This document shows positions 44,749-54,267 of a stretch of 64,000 nucleotides of DNA, in pieces. The stretch comes from Bacteroidota bacterium (GTDB lineage: Bacteria; Bacteroidota; Bacteroidia; Chitinophagales; Saprospiraceae). A program made the translations under genes and the position numbers. The notes below the pieces were generated by a model, which saw nothing but the letters and a program-made list of their open reading frames with translations, did no database searches and was not told where the DNA came from. The stretch is from NCBI GenBank assembly GCA_029781865.1, contig JAKOVW010000011.1:50148-114147 (forward strand). Reading direction: 5' to 3'. The number at the start of each line of letters is the position of its first letter. Positions within the stretch are counted from its first letter, which is position 1.

Positions 44749-45783
44749 ATGTCTTTATTTTCATCTATTAATATAAAGTCTCTGAGTACTGAGTTTTTCA
44801 TTTTCTTATTCAGCTTTATTATTTTATTTAATCTTGGATTTCACATACTGATTTATTTTCCACTGAAAGCCAGTCCGGATATGCAGAATTATCTCGCAAT
44901 GGCTCATCTCGATTTTGATCAAAGTCCAATTCGAAAATACAGAATCATCATTCCGCTGTTGGCATTTCTCATCAATTCAGTTTTTGGCTGGAGTTTTAAT
45001 TTATTTCATCCCTGGACCTTTGATGGAGACTTCTCCATGTCTATGAGTTTTTTAATGGTAAATACGACGATCATGTCGTGGGTAATACTGATGATTTTTA
45101 AATTGTGTTCCAGTTTTCAAATTGGATTCTGGTATTCTTTGCTGGCCATGGTAGCTGTAATATCGAGTCGGTGGACAGCGGAGCTATCGGGCTTGCCGTT
45201 GGTGGATAGCTTGTATTTATTGAGCCTGGTTTTGGCATTGTTCGGATTAAAAACAAGGCGGTGGGAATATGTTATTGCTTCAATATGGATTGGTCCCTGG
45301 GCTAAAGAAGCATTTATTTTTATGGCTCCGGTTATTTTGATTTTTGCAAAAACAACGAGAACAAAAATGTTTATTCACTTACTATTCTCCGGAATAGTCG
45401 TCTTTGGTTTTAGATATCTTTTTGACATTTATTCAAATCACGAATGGTTGCATAGTTTCAAAGAAGATGTGGATACGTTCTCCAGCATTCCTGTTTCGCT
45501 ACAACGTATCTTTAGCATCCATGGAGTTTACGATGTGTTTTCGATAATTGGTTTTTGGATCGTCCTGCCACTATTTGCATATTTGAAATACAAACCGGCA
45601 TTTATCGGAATGACTGCAGATACTACTATGCTATTTGTGGTTTACTTGTGTATTGTTTTATTTCAAGCGATGTTGTCGACCGATATTCCAAGGATGCTCT
45701 ATTTATCCATACCTGTTATCGCCGTTTGGATCGCTATTAGTTTTCAGTTGTTAGGGGAAGAACTTAAGATAGTTAGTAGTTAG
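44749..45783 (+). CDS. Multi-pass membrane protein of unknown function
   Basis: 344 residues from the ATG at 44749, with about eight or nine membrane helices. An extracytoplasmic first loop contains ASPDMQNYLAMAHLDFDQSP, followed by RKYRIIIPLLAFLI; the layout (acidic loop after the first helix, then many helices) recalls GT-C-like membrane glycosyltransferases, and PWAKEAFIFMAPVILIF also occurs. I cannot assign it. The last codons run into a heptamer repeat (45771-45834), which supplies the stop. Confidence 0.7.
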   Translation: MSLFSSINIKSLSTEFFIFLFSFIILFNLGFHILIYFPLKASPDMQNYLAMAHLDFDQSPIRKYRIIIPLLAFLINSVFGWSFNLFHPWTFDGDFSMSMSFLMVNTTIMSWVILMIFKLCSSFQIGFWYSLLAMVAVISSRWTAELSGLPLVDSLYLLSLVLALFGLKTRRWEYVIASIWIGPWAKEAFIFMAPVILIFAKTTRTKMFIHLLFSGIVVFGFRYLFDIYSNHEWLHSFKEDVDTFSSIPVSLQRIFSIHGVYDVFSIIGFWIVLPLFAYLKYKPAFIGMTADTTMLFVVYLCIVLFQAMLSTDIPRMLYLSIPVIAVWIAISFQLLGEELKIVSS

Positions 45784-45834
45784 CAGTTAGTAGTTAGTAG
45801 TTGGCAGTTGGCAGTTGGCAGTTGGCAGTTGGCA
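45771..45834. repeat. Tandem 7-base repeat overlapping the end of the membrane-protein gene
   Basis: About nine heptamers. The first four are AGTTAGT/AGTTAGC variants and the last five are AGTTGGC. The gene's TAG stop (45781-45783) lies in the second unit. Expansion or loss of units at the left edge would alter the C-terminus. Confidence 0.85.
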
Positions 45835-45950
45835 ATAATTTGGGATACCAATTTACACCAAGAATTATTTCCACAAGGATTATAGAACAGTTAAAAGCTA
45901 TTACTTAAAGCTTATAGCCTTTTCACCTAAAAGCCTTTAATAAGCCTGTA

Positions 45951-47345
45951 TCAATTGCAATTCAAATCTTTTCTGGATATAGGATCATTATTTGGAAAAC
46001 ACATGAATGATAAAACGTGATCCGGAAGGTATTTTTCAAGAGTTGGATCGTATAAACCATTTTCGAGGAATTCTGTAAGATCGGTTACTTCCTGTGATGT
46101 CAGGTTGAGCGGCTTGAAAAAAGCAGCAATCCTCGATGGACTTACTAGTGGATTTTCCGGAATGCCGGCATTAAAATATTCCACTACTTCGCGCAATGTC
46201 AACTTGCTAGCACCATGGAAATAAAAGCCAACCGGTTTCAAGTTATATAATTGCGGAACTTTAAATTTATAAAGATCTTCGTCTTTACCGGTAAAACCAC
46301 CTCTGCCCTTGACGCGCTTGTCATTGGGACCTGTGCGGAATACTTCTCCAACTTTGTTTTGATATAAATCGTAAACGCCGAGTGCGAAGAAGTTAAAACT
46401 ATTTAATGATGGACTATTATGGCAACGCACGCAACCTGCTTTTCCAAAGAATAAACCAGCTCCCTTCTTTTGTTGCTCTGTCATTGCATTTACATCTCCC
46501 TTCAGCCATTTTTGAAATGGTGCTTCGTGAGTCGTAATTGTTCTGAAATAAGCTGCAATCGCAAAAGAAGTAGTGGTCAGTGAGTATCTGGTACTATCTG
46601 GAAATTCAGGAAAGGCTTCATCGAATAAGGCCTTATATCCATAATTCTCTGCAATCGTTTTATTCATCATCATGCGATGGACCTGAAGCGCTCTGATGTT
46701 GTTGGCTTCTAATCCTTCAAAATATTTGAAATTCACTTCGGTCAGGGTGTCCTGATGCCATGCAGATTCAGTTCCTGTATTCAGACTAAAAGAACCAAAA
46801 GATCCGGCCCACAAGGCATTTCTTACATAAGCGAGATTAATGGTTGGAAGAGGTCTTGCTCCTTGTGCATCCACTTCATCTCCAGTATAATTTGGGTTTT
46901 TAGAACGGCCCTCACCTGAGGAGCCAAATCCGATAGCGCCATCTGCCACTCCCTGAATCCGGCCTGCTGTAAATGATTTGCTGGCAATATGGCAGGAAGC
47001 ACAGGAAAAGCCATTCATGCCTTCCTGTTTATTTGGTAAAACACTGATTCCAGGCTCATGAAATAGCATTCTGCCCAATTTTACTTTAGTTGGGTTTAAA
47101 ATATTTTTAGGGTCCTGATTAGGTATTTCACTTAGGTTTTCACCGCTTACCAGTATAAAATCGCGGATATCTCCATTGGGTGCGGCTGCTTTTATGGTTT
47201 TAATCAATTGATCATCAGCACTTGTAGGGTCTTTAGCTTCTTCCCTTGCACAGGTAGAAAAAATATAAGTGACTAACAAAAATGTCAGAAACTGAAGGAA
47301 TATAGTCTTTCGTCGTAGGCTTGGTTTTGAGGGGAATATTTTCAT
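45951..47345 (-). CDS. Di-heme cytochrome c peroxidase-like lipoprotein
   Basis: 464 residues from the ATG at 47345. A hydrophobic signal with lipobox-like FST-C (Cys32) suggests membrane anchoring facing the periplasm. Two CxxCH heme sites are present, CASCH (115-119) and CVRCH (about 310), in the MauG/CcpA two-domain layout. LGRMLFHEPGISVLPN and the C-terminal LREVVEYFNAG are typical. The family reduces peroxide or oxidises proteins using c-type hemes. The promoter-like box at 47365-47372 makes the earlier in-frame ATG (47363) unlikely. Confidence 0.92.
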   Translation of the reverse strand: MKIFPSKPSLRRKTIFLQFLTFLLVTYIFSTCAREEAKDPTSADDQLIKTIKAAAPNGDIRDFILVSGENLSEIPNQDPKNILNPTKVKLGRMLFHEPGISVLPNKQEGMNGFSCASCHIASKSFTAGRIQGVADGAIGFGSSGEGRSKNPNYTGDEVDAQGARPLPTINLAYVRNALWAGSFGSFSLNTGTESAWHQDTLTEVNFKYFEGLEANNIRALQVHRMMMNKTIAENYGYKALFDEAFPEFPDSTRYSLTTTSFAIAAYFRTITTHEAPFQKWLKGDVNAMTEQQKKGAGLFFGKAGCVRCHNSPSLNSFNFFALGVYDLYQNKVGEVFRTGPNDKRVKGRGGFTGKDEDLYKFKVPQLYNLKPVGFYFHGASKLTLREVVEYFNAGIPENPLVSPSRIAAFFKPLNLTSQEVTDLTEFLENGLYDPTLEKYLPDHVLSFMCFPNNDPISRKDLNCN

Positions 47346-47364
47346 TAGTCGAGGATTAATCAAA

Positions 47365-47372
47365 CAAAGTTA
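47365..47372 (-). promoter_or_regulatory. -7 box for the di-heme peroxidase
   Basis: Minus-strand TAACTTTG fits TAnnTTTG. A start near 47358 would lie inside the upstream candidate start, so it supports translation from 47345. Confidence 0.45.
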
Positions 47373-47482
47373 GAAAATCTCATTAATTGAGAGACAATTT
47401 TTTTATTTTATTGAAAAATATTCGATTCTAATGTCTTATTTTTCAAAATTTTATGTCAAAATTCAGTTAGATGGGCTAAAAA

Positions 47483-48346
47483 TTAATTGAAGGTGAAAGC
47501 TGATTCCAGGGGGAGTATTTTGAGGCTTCTTTCCCGTATCTTAAAACGGTCTCCTGAGGCCAATATATGAGTAGTCAGGTTACTCAGAGACATTGGTGTG
47601 CCGGCTTCAAGATCTTCATACCGGTTATGGTTTAAGTTTCTTGGGTCAAATAGAACCACCATCCCAGAGCCAATCACTTCACAGTCGTTTCCTTTTCGAA
47701 CGATCAGGCCTGTATCTTCGGCAAGCCCAATGCCCAGAAGTTTGGGAAATCTGGCTACAGCTTCTGCCAATCGGCCAAAACGGCCCCGCTGAATAAAATG
47801 AGAATCGATTATGACCTGATCCAGGAAGCCCATTCCTCTGGTAATCTTTACATTCCCTTTCTGCATAGAATCCACATTGCTCACACCTGCGATCATTTGT
47901 GTAGACATGGACATTGCTCCCGCGCTGGTACCTGCAATCACGATTCTGGTTTCTTCCAGCATTTTTTTGATGATCTTATGTGCCGCTGTATCCCCGATGC
48001 ATTTCACGATCTTGGATTGGTCACCTCCTGAGAACATAATGCAATTAGCGCTTTCAATCAGCTTGATGGAGGACTGTGCCTGAGCTTCAGACCGCTTCCT
48101 GATATCTAATATTTCAATATGTCTGCAGCCCAATGAATTGAATGCATTCAGATAATTTTCTCCAACTTCTTTCGGAATACTGGAAGCAGTCGTGATAACC
48201 ACAATTTTGGCATCCGGTCCACCGCTTTCTCTTACGATTCTGGATAAAATCCCTGATTTTATGAAGTCAAGACAATAGGTCTCTTTTAATCCAATGCCTT
48301 TGTCTTCATTCCCACCCACTGGGATTAGTGTTCCTTTGTATTCCAT
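47483..48346 (-). CDS. cphB: Cyanophycinase
   Basis: 287 residues of peptidase family S51. The catalytic serine is S141 in AGTSAGAMSMS. The opening GTLIPVGGNEDKG, the IMFSGGDQSKIV strand and the LAEDTGLIVRKGN region near the end match cyanophycinases. The enzyme cleaves cyanophycin (multi-L-arginyl-poly-L-aspartate) to beta-Asp-Arg dipeptides. It is divergent from the NTF2-like and cyanophycin synthetase genes, so one locus holds both polymer synthesis and breakdown. An isoaspartyl dipeptidase, needed to finish degradation, is not in the window. Confidence 0.93.
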   Translation of the reverse strand: MEYKGTLIPVGGNEDKGIGLKETYCLDFIKSGILSRIVRESGGPDAKIVVITTASSIPKEVGENYLNAFNSLGCRHIEILDIRKRSEAQAQSSIKLIESANCIMFSGGDQSKIVKCIGDTAAHKIIKKMLEETRIVIAGTSAGAMSMSTQMIAGVSNVDSMQKGNVKITRGMGFLDQVIIDSHFIQRGRFGRLAEAVARFPKLLGIGLAEDTGLIVRKGNDCEVIGSGMVVLFDPRNLNHNRYEDLEAGTPMSLSNLTTHILASGDRFKIRERSLKILPLESAFTFN

Positions 48347-48369
48347 GACCAGATCTTGAAAATAGTATG

Positions 48370-48377
48370 CAAATTTA
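48370..48377 (-). promoter_or_regulatory. -7 box for cyanophycinase
   Basis: Minus-strand TAAATTTG fits TAnnTTTG, 24 bases before the ATG at 48346. Confidence 0.4.
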
Positions 48378-48611
48378 AAAGATTGAATCCAATAGACTGA
48401 GAATATGTTGTCAAACAGACCATTTGAACTATGACAAATTAAATCTTGAACAAGTAAATCAGACCTGGTTTTTAACTTTTAGAACCCAACATTCAGCGCT
48501 AATATTTAAACGTTATTCGCATGAATTAGTAAAACGGAAATCTGATTTCATTTTTATATCGTATTTTACTTTGTTATCAAAATATCTTTCTCAAACAAAA
48601 ATCTATTGTCT

Positions 48612-49010
48612 ATGAAAAATGAAAAATTAATTCAAACAGTTCAGCAAGTCTATTCTGATTTTGGAAAACAGAATCTGGAAGGGGTATTAAATGCTTTGAC
48701 TGATGATGTTGTATGGAGCGATCCCGGTTATCCGGATGTTCCTTATGCCAAAAAGCGCACAGGGAAACACGAAGTGATGAATTTTTTTATTGAGATGGGG
48801 AGTACAGTTACATTTACAGAGTTTATACCTCAGGAATTTTATGCTGATGGAGAAGTGGTTATTGTCAAAGGTTTTTTTGCAGGTAAGGCATTGAAAACAG
48901 ATAAATTATTTGAATCAGAATGGGTCATGATCTGGAAATTCCGTGGCGATAAAATATACAGCTACCAGGCATTTGTTGATACCAGCAAGATGGCTAATGC
49001 CATAAACTAA
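48612..49010 (+). CDS. SnoaL/NTF2-like protein
   Basis: 132 residues from the ATG at 48612 (MKNEKLIQTVQQVYSDFGKQ). The cone-shaped NTF2 fold is indicated by the helix-rich start, DDVVWSDPGYPDVPYAKKRTGKHEV (in parts) and the closing strands FESEWVMIWKFRGDKIYSYQAF. Family members are small enzymes or binding proteins for hydrophobic ligands. It sits between cyanophycinase and cyanophycin synthetase, 219 bases before the latter, but no link to cyanophycin is known to me. Confidence 0.82.
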   Translation: MKNEKLIQTVQQVYSDFGKQNLEGVLNALTDDVVWSDPGYPDVPYAKKRTGKHEVMNFFIEMGSTVTFTEFIPQEFYADGEVVIVKGFFAGKALKTDKLFESEWVMIWKFRGDKIYSYQAFVDTSKMANAIN

Positions 49011-49229
49011 TTTTGTTGGATGACACTTCGTTGCAGGCTAATTCAATTCAGGAACATCATGCAAAAATTATATCAATAAGGCCGTTTGTAATTTTATGTT
49101 GGTCAAATAAATCATATGGAAATAACATGTTTGAAGAATAATTAATATATCGCTTCATTTTAGGGGTCAATGCCGGGAATGACTTCAATAGATACAAATT
49201 TATTACCTTGAAGCCCTAATTCTACAAAA

Positions 49230-51884
49230 ATGCAAATTCGGGAAATCAATGTAATGCGTGGACCAAATTATTGGTCCGTAAGAAGACACAAGTTAATTGT
49301 CATGGTTCTTGATTTGCAAGAGATGGAAGAACGGCCCACTAATACCATTGATGGTTTTATTGACCGCTTAAAAGAGTTACTCCCCGGTATGTATGAGCAC
49401 AGATGCTCAGTAGGGACACCAGGAGGTTTCTTTCAGCGGGTTAGGGAAGGCACCTGGATGGGGCACGTCATTGAGCATATTGCATTGGAAATTCAATCAA
49501 TGGCAGGGATGGAAGTTGGTTTTGGCCGAACCAGAAGTTATGGAGAGGCAGGTGTATATCATGTCGTTTTTGATTATTTGGAAGAAAAAGTTGGCATTTA
49601 TGCCGCGAAAGCATCTGTGGTTATTGCGAAGGCACTGATCAACGGTGAGCACTATGATCTTACGGAGGATATTCAGAAAATGAGAGAACTCCGCGAAGAG
49701 CAACGATTAGGCCCAAGTACCGCAAGCATCGTGGATGAAGCCATTGCAAGAGGTATTCCCTGGATTCGCTTAAATAAATATTCACTTTGTCAGTTAGGCT
49801 ATGGAAATAATCAGGTGAGAATACAAGCTACCGTGACCAGCCAGACATCGAGCATCGGAGTCGACATTGCCAAAGACAAGGAAGACACCAAGTTTTTGCT
49901 GGAGCAGGCGGAAATTCCAGTACCCAAAGGGGAAATAATTAAAACAGAAGCCGGCTTATTGGATGCTGTTGAATATTTAAAATACCCATTGGTCATTAAA
50001 CCCATAGATGGTAACCACGGCAGGGGAGTAACGACAAATGTTACCAATTGGGAACAAGCTTTGGAGGGATTTCAAAATGCAAAAAGGATTTCTTCTGCGG
50101 TGATTGTAGAGCAATATATCCGGGGCGAAGATTATCGCTTGCTGGTAATCAATCATAAGTTGGTAGCGGCTGCAAAGCGTTTACCAGCTCAAATTACAGG
50201 AGACGGCAAATCGACCATTCAGCAATTAATCGATCAGACCAATGCTGATCCCCGCAGAGGATATGGACATGAAAAAGTGTTGACTTATATCACTATTGAT
50301 GATATTACCAGAAAGCTCATTGAATTAAATAACTACCATTTGGATACCGTTTTGCAAAAGCAAGAAATTCTTGTTTTAAAAGATACGGCCAATCTATCCA
50401 CCGGTGGCACTTCAGTCGATGTAACCGATATGGTGCATCCGCACACTGTTTTTATGGCAGAGCGCATTTCGCGCATTGTAGGACTTGATATTTGTGGAAT
50501 TGATTTTCTGACCAGGGATATCAGCAGACCAATTTCAGATGTTGGCGGAGCAGTAATTGAAGTCAATGCAGGACCGGGTTTCAGAATGCATCTTGCACCT
50601 GCGGAAGGACTACCCAGAAATGTAGCGGCTCCCGTTATCGACATGCTGTATCCACCTGGAAAGAATAGCAGAATTCCCATAGTTGCCGTTACGGGCACAA
50701 ATGGAAAAACGACGACTACCAGGCTAATAGCACATATGGCAAAAATGATGGGATACACCGTGGGCTATACGACTACGGATGGTATTTACATTCAAAATCA
50801 TTTGATGATGCAGGGAGATTGTAGCGGGCCCGGCAGCGCAGAATTTGTGCTCAAGGATCCTACTGTAAACTTCGCTGTTTTTGAAACTGCCCGTGGCGGA
50901 ATTCTAAGAGCGGGATTGGGATTTAAAAATTGTAACTACGGAATTGTAACTAATGTAGCACCTGATCATCTTGGGTTAAAAGGAATTCATACCCTGGAGC
51001 AATTGGCAAAAGTAAAAGGCGTTGTCGTCGAGTCTATTTTGCCGGAAGGATATGCCATTCTGAACGCAGATGATGATCTCGTTTATGAAATGAGAAAAGA
51101 AGTCCATTGCAACATTGCTTTGTTTTCCATGGATGAAGATAATCCGAGAATTAAAAAGCACATGCGCGACAATGGCATCTGTGCAATTTATGAAAATGGA
51201 TTTATCACGATTTGCAAAGGCGAATGGAAATTGAGAATTGTAAAAGCGGTGAATGTACCATTGACATACGGCGGCAAAGCAAGTTTTATGATTCAAAATG
51301 TTTTGCCTGCAGTATTGACGGGATATTTTAACGGCTTCGAATTGGATGATATCAAAGTAGCCCTGGAAACATTCATTCCTTCACCCGCACAGACTCCCGG
51401 ACGATTGAACATGTTTGAATTTAAACATTTCTCCGTGTTACTCGATTACGCCCATAATCCTGCAGGTCTGCATGCTTTGAAAAATTTCATTGATAAAATT
51501 GATGCAACGTATAAAGTGGGAATTATTGCAGGCATCGGAGACAGAAGGCAGGAAGACAATGAAGGAATTGGCAAAGTCGCTGCAGAGATGTTTGATGAAA
51601 TTATAGTCAGACAAGACAAACATCTGCGCGGTAAAACAGATCAGGAAATTATTGATATGCTGACCGCCGGCATTAAGCAATTTGATATCCATAAACCCTT
51701 TCAGGTCATACCCAGTGAAAAGCAAGCCATCGCCTATGCTATAGAGCATGCCAAAGAAGGCTCACTCATTGTAGTATGCAGCGATGTCGTTCCTGATGCT
51801 CTGGAGTTGGTACAAAAGTATAAGGAGGAAGAGGCTAAAAGTTTATATCGATTCAAAAAAGAGGACATTCCGAATATGGGTTAA
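49230..51884 (+). CDS. cphA: Cyanophycin synthetase
   Basis: 884 residues with the CphA plan: an N-terminal domain (1-160, with RGPNYWSVRRHKLIVMVLDL and GTWMGHVIEHIALEIQ), an ATP-grasp domain (about 210-480, with YPLVIKPIDGNHGRGV near 256 and EVNAGPGFRMHLAP), and a Mur-ligase-like domain with P-loop VTGTNGKTTTTRL near 489 and C-terminal LDYAHNPAGLHAL. The ATP-grasp and Mur-like domains add Asp and Arg alternately to the polymer. Length is close to cyanobacterial CphA1. All key motifs appear intact, so nitrogen storage as cyanophycin is expected. Confidence 0.96.
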   Translation: MQIREINVMRGPNYWSVRRHKLIVMVLDLQEMEERPTNTIDGFIDRLKELLPGMYEHRCSVGTPGGFFQRVREGTWMGHVIEHIALEIQSMAGMEVGFGRTRSYGEAGVYHVVFDYLEEKVGIYAAKASVVIAKALINGEHYDLTEDIQKMRELREEQRLGPSTASIVDEAIARGIPWIRLNKYSLCQLGYGNNQVRIQATVTSQTSSIGVDIAKDKEDTKFLLEQAEIPVPKGEIIKTEAGLLDAVEYLKYPLVIKPIDGNHGRGVTTNVTNWEQALEGFQNAKRISSAVIVEQYIRGEDYRLLVINHKLVAAAKRLPAQITGDGKSTIQQLIDQTNADPRRGYGHEKVLTYITIDDITRKLIELNNYHLDTVLQKQEILVLKDTANLSTGGTSVDVTDMVHPHTVFMAERISRIVGLDICGIDFLTRDISRPISDVGGAVIEVNAGPGFRMHLAPAEGLPRNVAAPVIDMLYPPGKNSRIPIVAVTGTNGKTTTTRLIAHMAKMMGYTVGYTTTDGIYIQNHLMMQGDCSGPGSAEFVLKDPTVNFAVFETARGGILRAGLGFKNCNYGIVTNVAPDHLGLKGIHTLEQLAKVKGVVVESILPEGYAILNADDDLVYEMRKEVHCNIALFSMDEDNPRIKKHMRDNGICAIYENGFITICKGEWKLRIVKAVNVPLTYGGKASFMIQNVLPAVLTGYFNGFELDDIKVALETFIPSPAQTPGRLNMFEFKHFSVLLDYAHNPAGLHALKNFIDKIDATYKVGIIAGIGDRRQEDNEGIGKVAAEMFDEIIVRQDKHLRGKTDQEIIDMLTAGIKQFDIHKPFQVIPSEKQAIAYAIEHAKEGSLIVVCSDVVPDALELVQKYKEEEAKSLYRFKKEDIPNMG

Positions 51885-52070
51885 TAGACTTCGTTTTGGG
51901 CATATTAAAAGAATGGGGGTAAAATAAAATTCTAATAAATTTTTAATATCTTTATTTTAGTTATATAAAAAATTTTGACTGGAAGCAATTTAATTTAAAA
52001 TCAGGGTATTACAAGGCCTATCTTTAGATCCTCTTTCGTAATTTTTTTCTAAGCAATATTAGAGAATCCT

Positions 52071-52078
52071 TAATTTTG
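52071..52078 (+). promoter_or_regulatory. -7 box for the haloperoxidase-like gene
   Basis: TAATTTTG fits TAnnTTTG, 58 bases before the ATG at 52137. Only a T-rich run is present at the -33 position. Confidence 0.4.
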
Positions 52079-52136
52079 CAGAAATAGGCCTAAGGGTTTA
52101 TTTAAAACTAACTTTTAACTAATTAATCCCATTTTT

Positions 52137-53522
52137 ATGTTTTCAATGTCCAGATGGCTATTGGGTTTCCTATTTCTTGGAGTTATAGTCTTAAACTCCT
52201 GTAATAAGGCAGAGGTTAAGGAAGAAGGCAACACGCTGATGAAGTCCCAGGAAAACGACGTTTATCACGAATGGAATAACGTCTTCATGCAAATCGAACG
52301 TTATGCCGCATTTTACAGACCAGGACCGGCACCCAGAGCACTCGCTTACCTTGGCTATAGTGCTTATGAAGCATGCCTTGGAGGAATGCCTGAATATCAA
52401 ACTTTACAATACCGCTATGGAATAAATGATATGCCTCCTGTTCAGACTAATTTATACTGGCCGGAAGTGATCAATGCCTCTTACGCCTATCTCATGAATA
52501 AATTTTTCAGTGATGTTACTTTTAAGGATAAGGCAGGAAATGTGCTGGATCGAAACCAGTTCCTTAAAATGATTGAATTGAAGGAAATTGAATTAAAGAA
52601 GCAGTATAGTCAGAAGACCAATGATATTATTCTAAATAAATCTGAAGCTCATGGACAGGAAGTAGCTGCCGCCATCTGGCGATTTGCTGTTTCGGATCAG
52701 GTAGGTCATGATGCCCATTTAAATCCATTTCCAAATCCGGTTAATTCTCAAGGTTGTGATTGGGTTCCGACAGACCATGTTGCAGACAGGGGCCTATATC
52801 CTCAATGGGGAAAAGTAAGGCGTTTTGCTTTGAGTCAGGATGATCTCGACGCATTGGTTTCACCTTTTGAATGCGATGCTGACACGAATTCGGTCATTTA
52901 TGCACAGGCTTATGAAATGTATGTGTTGGCTAAAATTGCAAGAAAAGATCCTAAAGGGGAGATGGAACACATCGCAGAATTCTGGAGTGATGATCGAGTA
53001 GGTTGGACATTCAGTCCGGCATCCCGTTTAGTTGCCATTGCGGATCAGATTGTTGCAAAAGAAAAGTTTGATCTCCAAAAAACCTGTGTGCTTTATGCTC
53101 AATTAGGTATGGCTTTAAATGAAGCAGCTGTGATTGCCTGGTATAATAAATACAAGTTTAATGTTGAAAGACCAATAACCTATATTCATCGCAATATCGA
53201 TGCAAATTTTGATATTCCCTGGTTAGGATTCACGCCACCTTTTCCTGCTTATCCTTCCGGCCATTCTACTTTTGGATTCTCCGGGGTTGCTATATTGGAA
53301 GCATTTGTTGGTGGTAGTTATGAGTTTACAGATCATTGCCATGAATTGCGTACTGATTTTAACGGGCAACCAAGAAGTTTTAATACCTTGAGAGATCTTG
53401 CCAATGAAAATGCATTAAGCAGATTGCCTTTAGGTGTGCATTACAGAATGGATTACGATAGCGGTAACTTTTGTGGAACAAGAGCCGCTAAAAGGGTGTT
53501 GGATTTACCATGGAAGAAATAA
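52137..53522 (+). CDS. Vanadium-dependent haloperoxidase/PAP2-superfamily lipoprotein
   Basis: 461 residues. The N-terminal signal ends with lipobox LNSC (Cys22), so the protein is probably anchored in the envelope. The phosphate/vanadate pocket of the superfamily is complete: KYKFNVERPITYIH (K-x6-RP, about 338-350), PAYPSGHSTFGFSG (about 372) and SRLPLGVHYRMD (about 427, SR-x4-H). Members are either acid phosphatases or halide-oxidising enzymes; sequence alone does not separate them here. A strong terminator follows. Confidence 0.9.
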   Translation: MFSMSRWLLGFLFLGVIVLNSCNKAEVKEEGNTLMKSQENDVYHEWNNVFMQIERYAAFYRPGPAPRALAYLGYSAYEACLGGMPEYQTLQYRYGINDMPPVQTNLYWPEVINASYAYLMNKFFSDVTFKDKAGNVLDRNQFLKMIELKEIELKKQYSQKTNDIILNKSEAHGQEVAAAIWRFAVSDQVGHDAHLNPFPNPVNSQGCDWVPTDHVADRGLYPQWGKVRRFALSQDDLDALVSPFECDADTNSVIYAQAYEMYVLAKIARKDPKGEMEHIAEFWSDDRVGWTFSPASRLVAIADQIVAKEKFDLQKTCVLYAQLGMALNEAAVIAWYNKYKFNVERPITYIHRNIDANFDIPWLGFTPPFPAYPSGHSTFGFSGVAILEAFVGGSYEFTDHCHELRTDFNGQPRSFNTLRDLANENALSRLPLGVHYRMDYDSGNFCGTRAAKRVLDLPWKK

Positions 53523-53549
53523 CAAGCAAATAAAAGATTTACTTTATCA

Positions 53550-53579
53550 GGGGACCTTTAATAAAGGTCCCCTTTTTTA
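53550..53579 (+). terminator. Strong Rho-independent terminator
   Basis: GGGGACCTTT (53550-53559) pairs perfectly with AAAGGTCCCC (53563-53572) across a three-base loop, followed by TTTTTT. It lies 28 bases after the haloperoxidase-like stop. Confidence 0.95.
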
Positions 53580-53611
53580 TTAATAGTAAGATCTTTGCAG
53601 AAAGAAATAAC

Positions 53612-54142
53612 ATGGATAATTGGATTACATTAATGAAGCAATCAGTGTGCACTGGAATTGCTGTTTTGTTTTTCGTAGTAGCCATCGGTTCATGTAAAAA
53701 CCGAAATCAAGCTGAGACAAATGCAATTCCTGAAACATATATTAACCGGGATAAACGAATCGGGCTACCGAACGAGCCGGATGAATCCGCTTCTTTACCC
53801 TTTTGTCAGGATTCGGTAGAAATCCCTAAATACAAAAAGCGTTTTTGTTCTCTTAAAATATTAAGCTTAAAATTGATTGATGATCATCCGGAATGGAAAT
53901 CCGCGGTGGGCGTGGTTTATTTGAAGTTAACTATTGATTCAGACAGCACATTGGCTGAAGTAAAACTATCTGAAGATTTTACCGGAGCTAAAATCGGAGA
54001 AGCCGTTGCAAAGGGTTGTTACGATTATTTGAAAAATTTCAAATGCATTCCGGCTAAAAAGAAAGGATTGCGCATCAAAAGCAATCTGATCATTCCTATC
54101 TATTTTGGATTGGATTTACTGGGAAAGGATTTTGTGCAATGA
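53612..54142 (+). CDS. Putative lipoprotein with TonB-C-like domain
   Basis: 176 residues. A hydrophobic signal (about 11-26) ends at a lipobox-like AIGSC. Residues about 95-172 resemble the TonB C-terminal fold: VGVVYLKLTIDSDSTLAEVKL, a helix GEAVAKGCYDYLKNF, then KCIPAKKKGLRIKSNLIIPIYF. Such standalone TonB-C domains occur in Bacteroidota envelope proteins, often of unknown role. It is preceded by the terminator at 53550, so it has its own promoter. Confidence 0.6.
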   Translation: MDNWITLMKQSVCTGIAVLFFVVAIGSCKNRNQAETNAIPETYINRDKRIGLPNEPDESASLPFCQDSVEIPKYKKRFCSLKILSLKLIDDHPEWKSAVGVVYLKLTIDSDSTLAEVKLSEDFTGAKIGEAVAKGCYDYLKNFKCIPAKKKGLRIKSNLIIPIYFGLDLLGKDFVQ

Positions 54143-54267
54143 ATGATTAAAGGAGGCGATTTAGGTTATAGGCTATAGGATTTTAGGTAAGAAATATGAC
54201 CATAAAATTGAACCTATAAATTCCAATTTGGAAAACATTACTATTCTCTTTTGAAATTTGCAGTCTA

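Noticed and set aside
48424..48615. 63-codon plus-strand frame before the NTF2-like gene
   Set aside because: No family features, no promoter-like box, and it overlaps the start of the NTF2-like gene.
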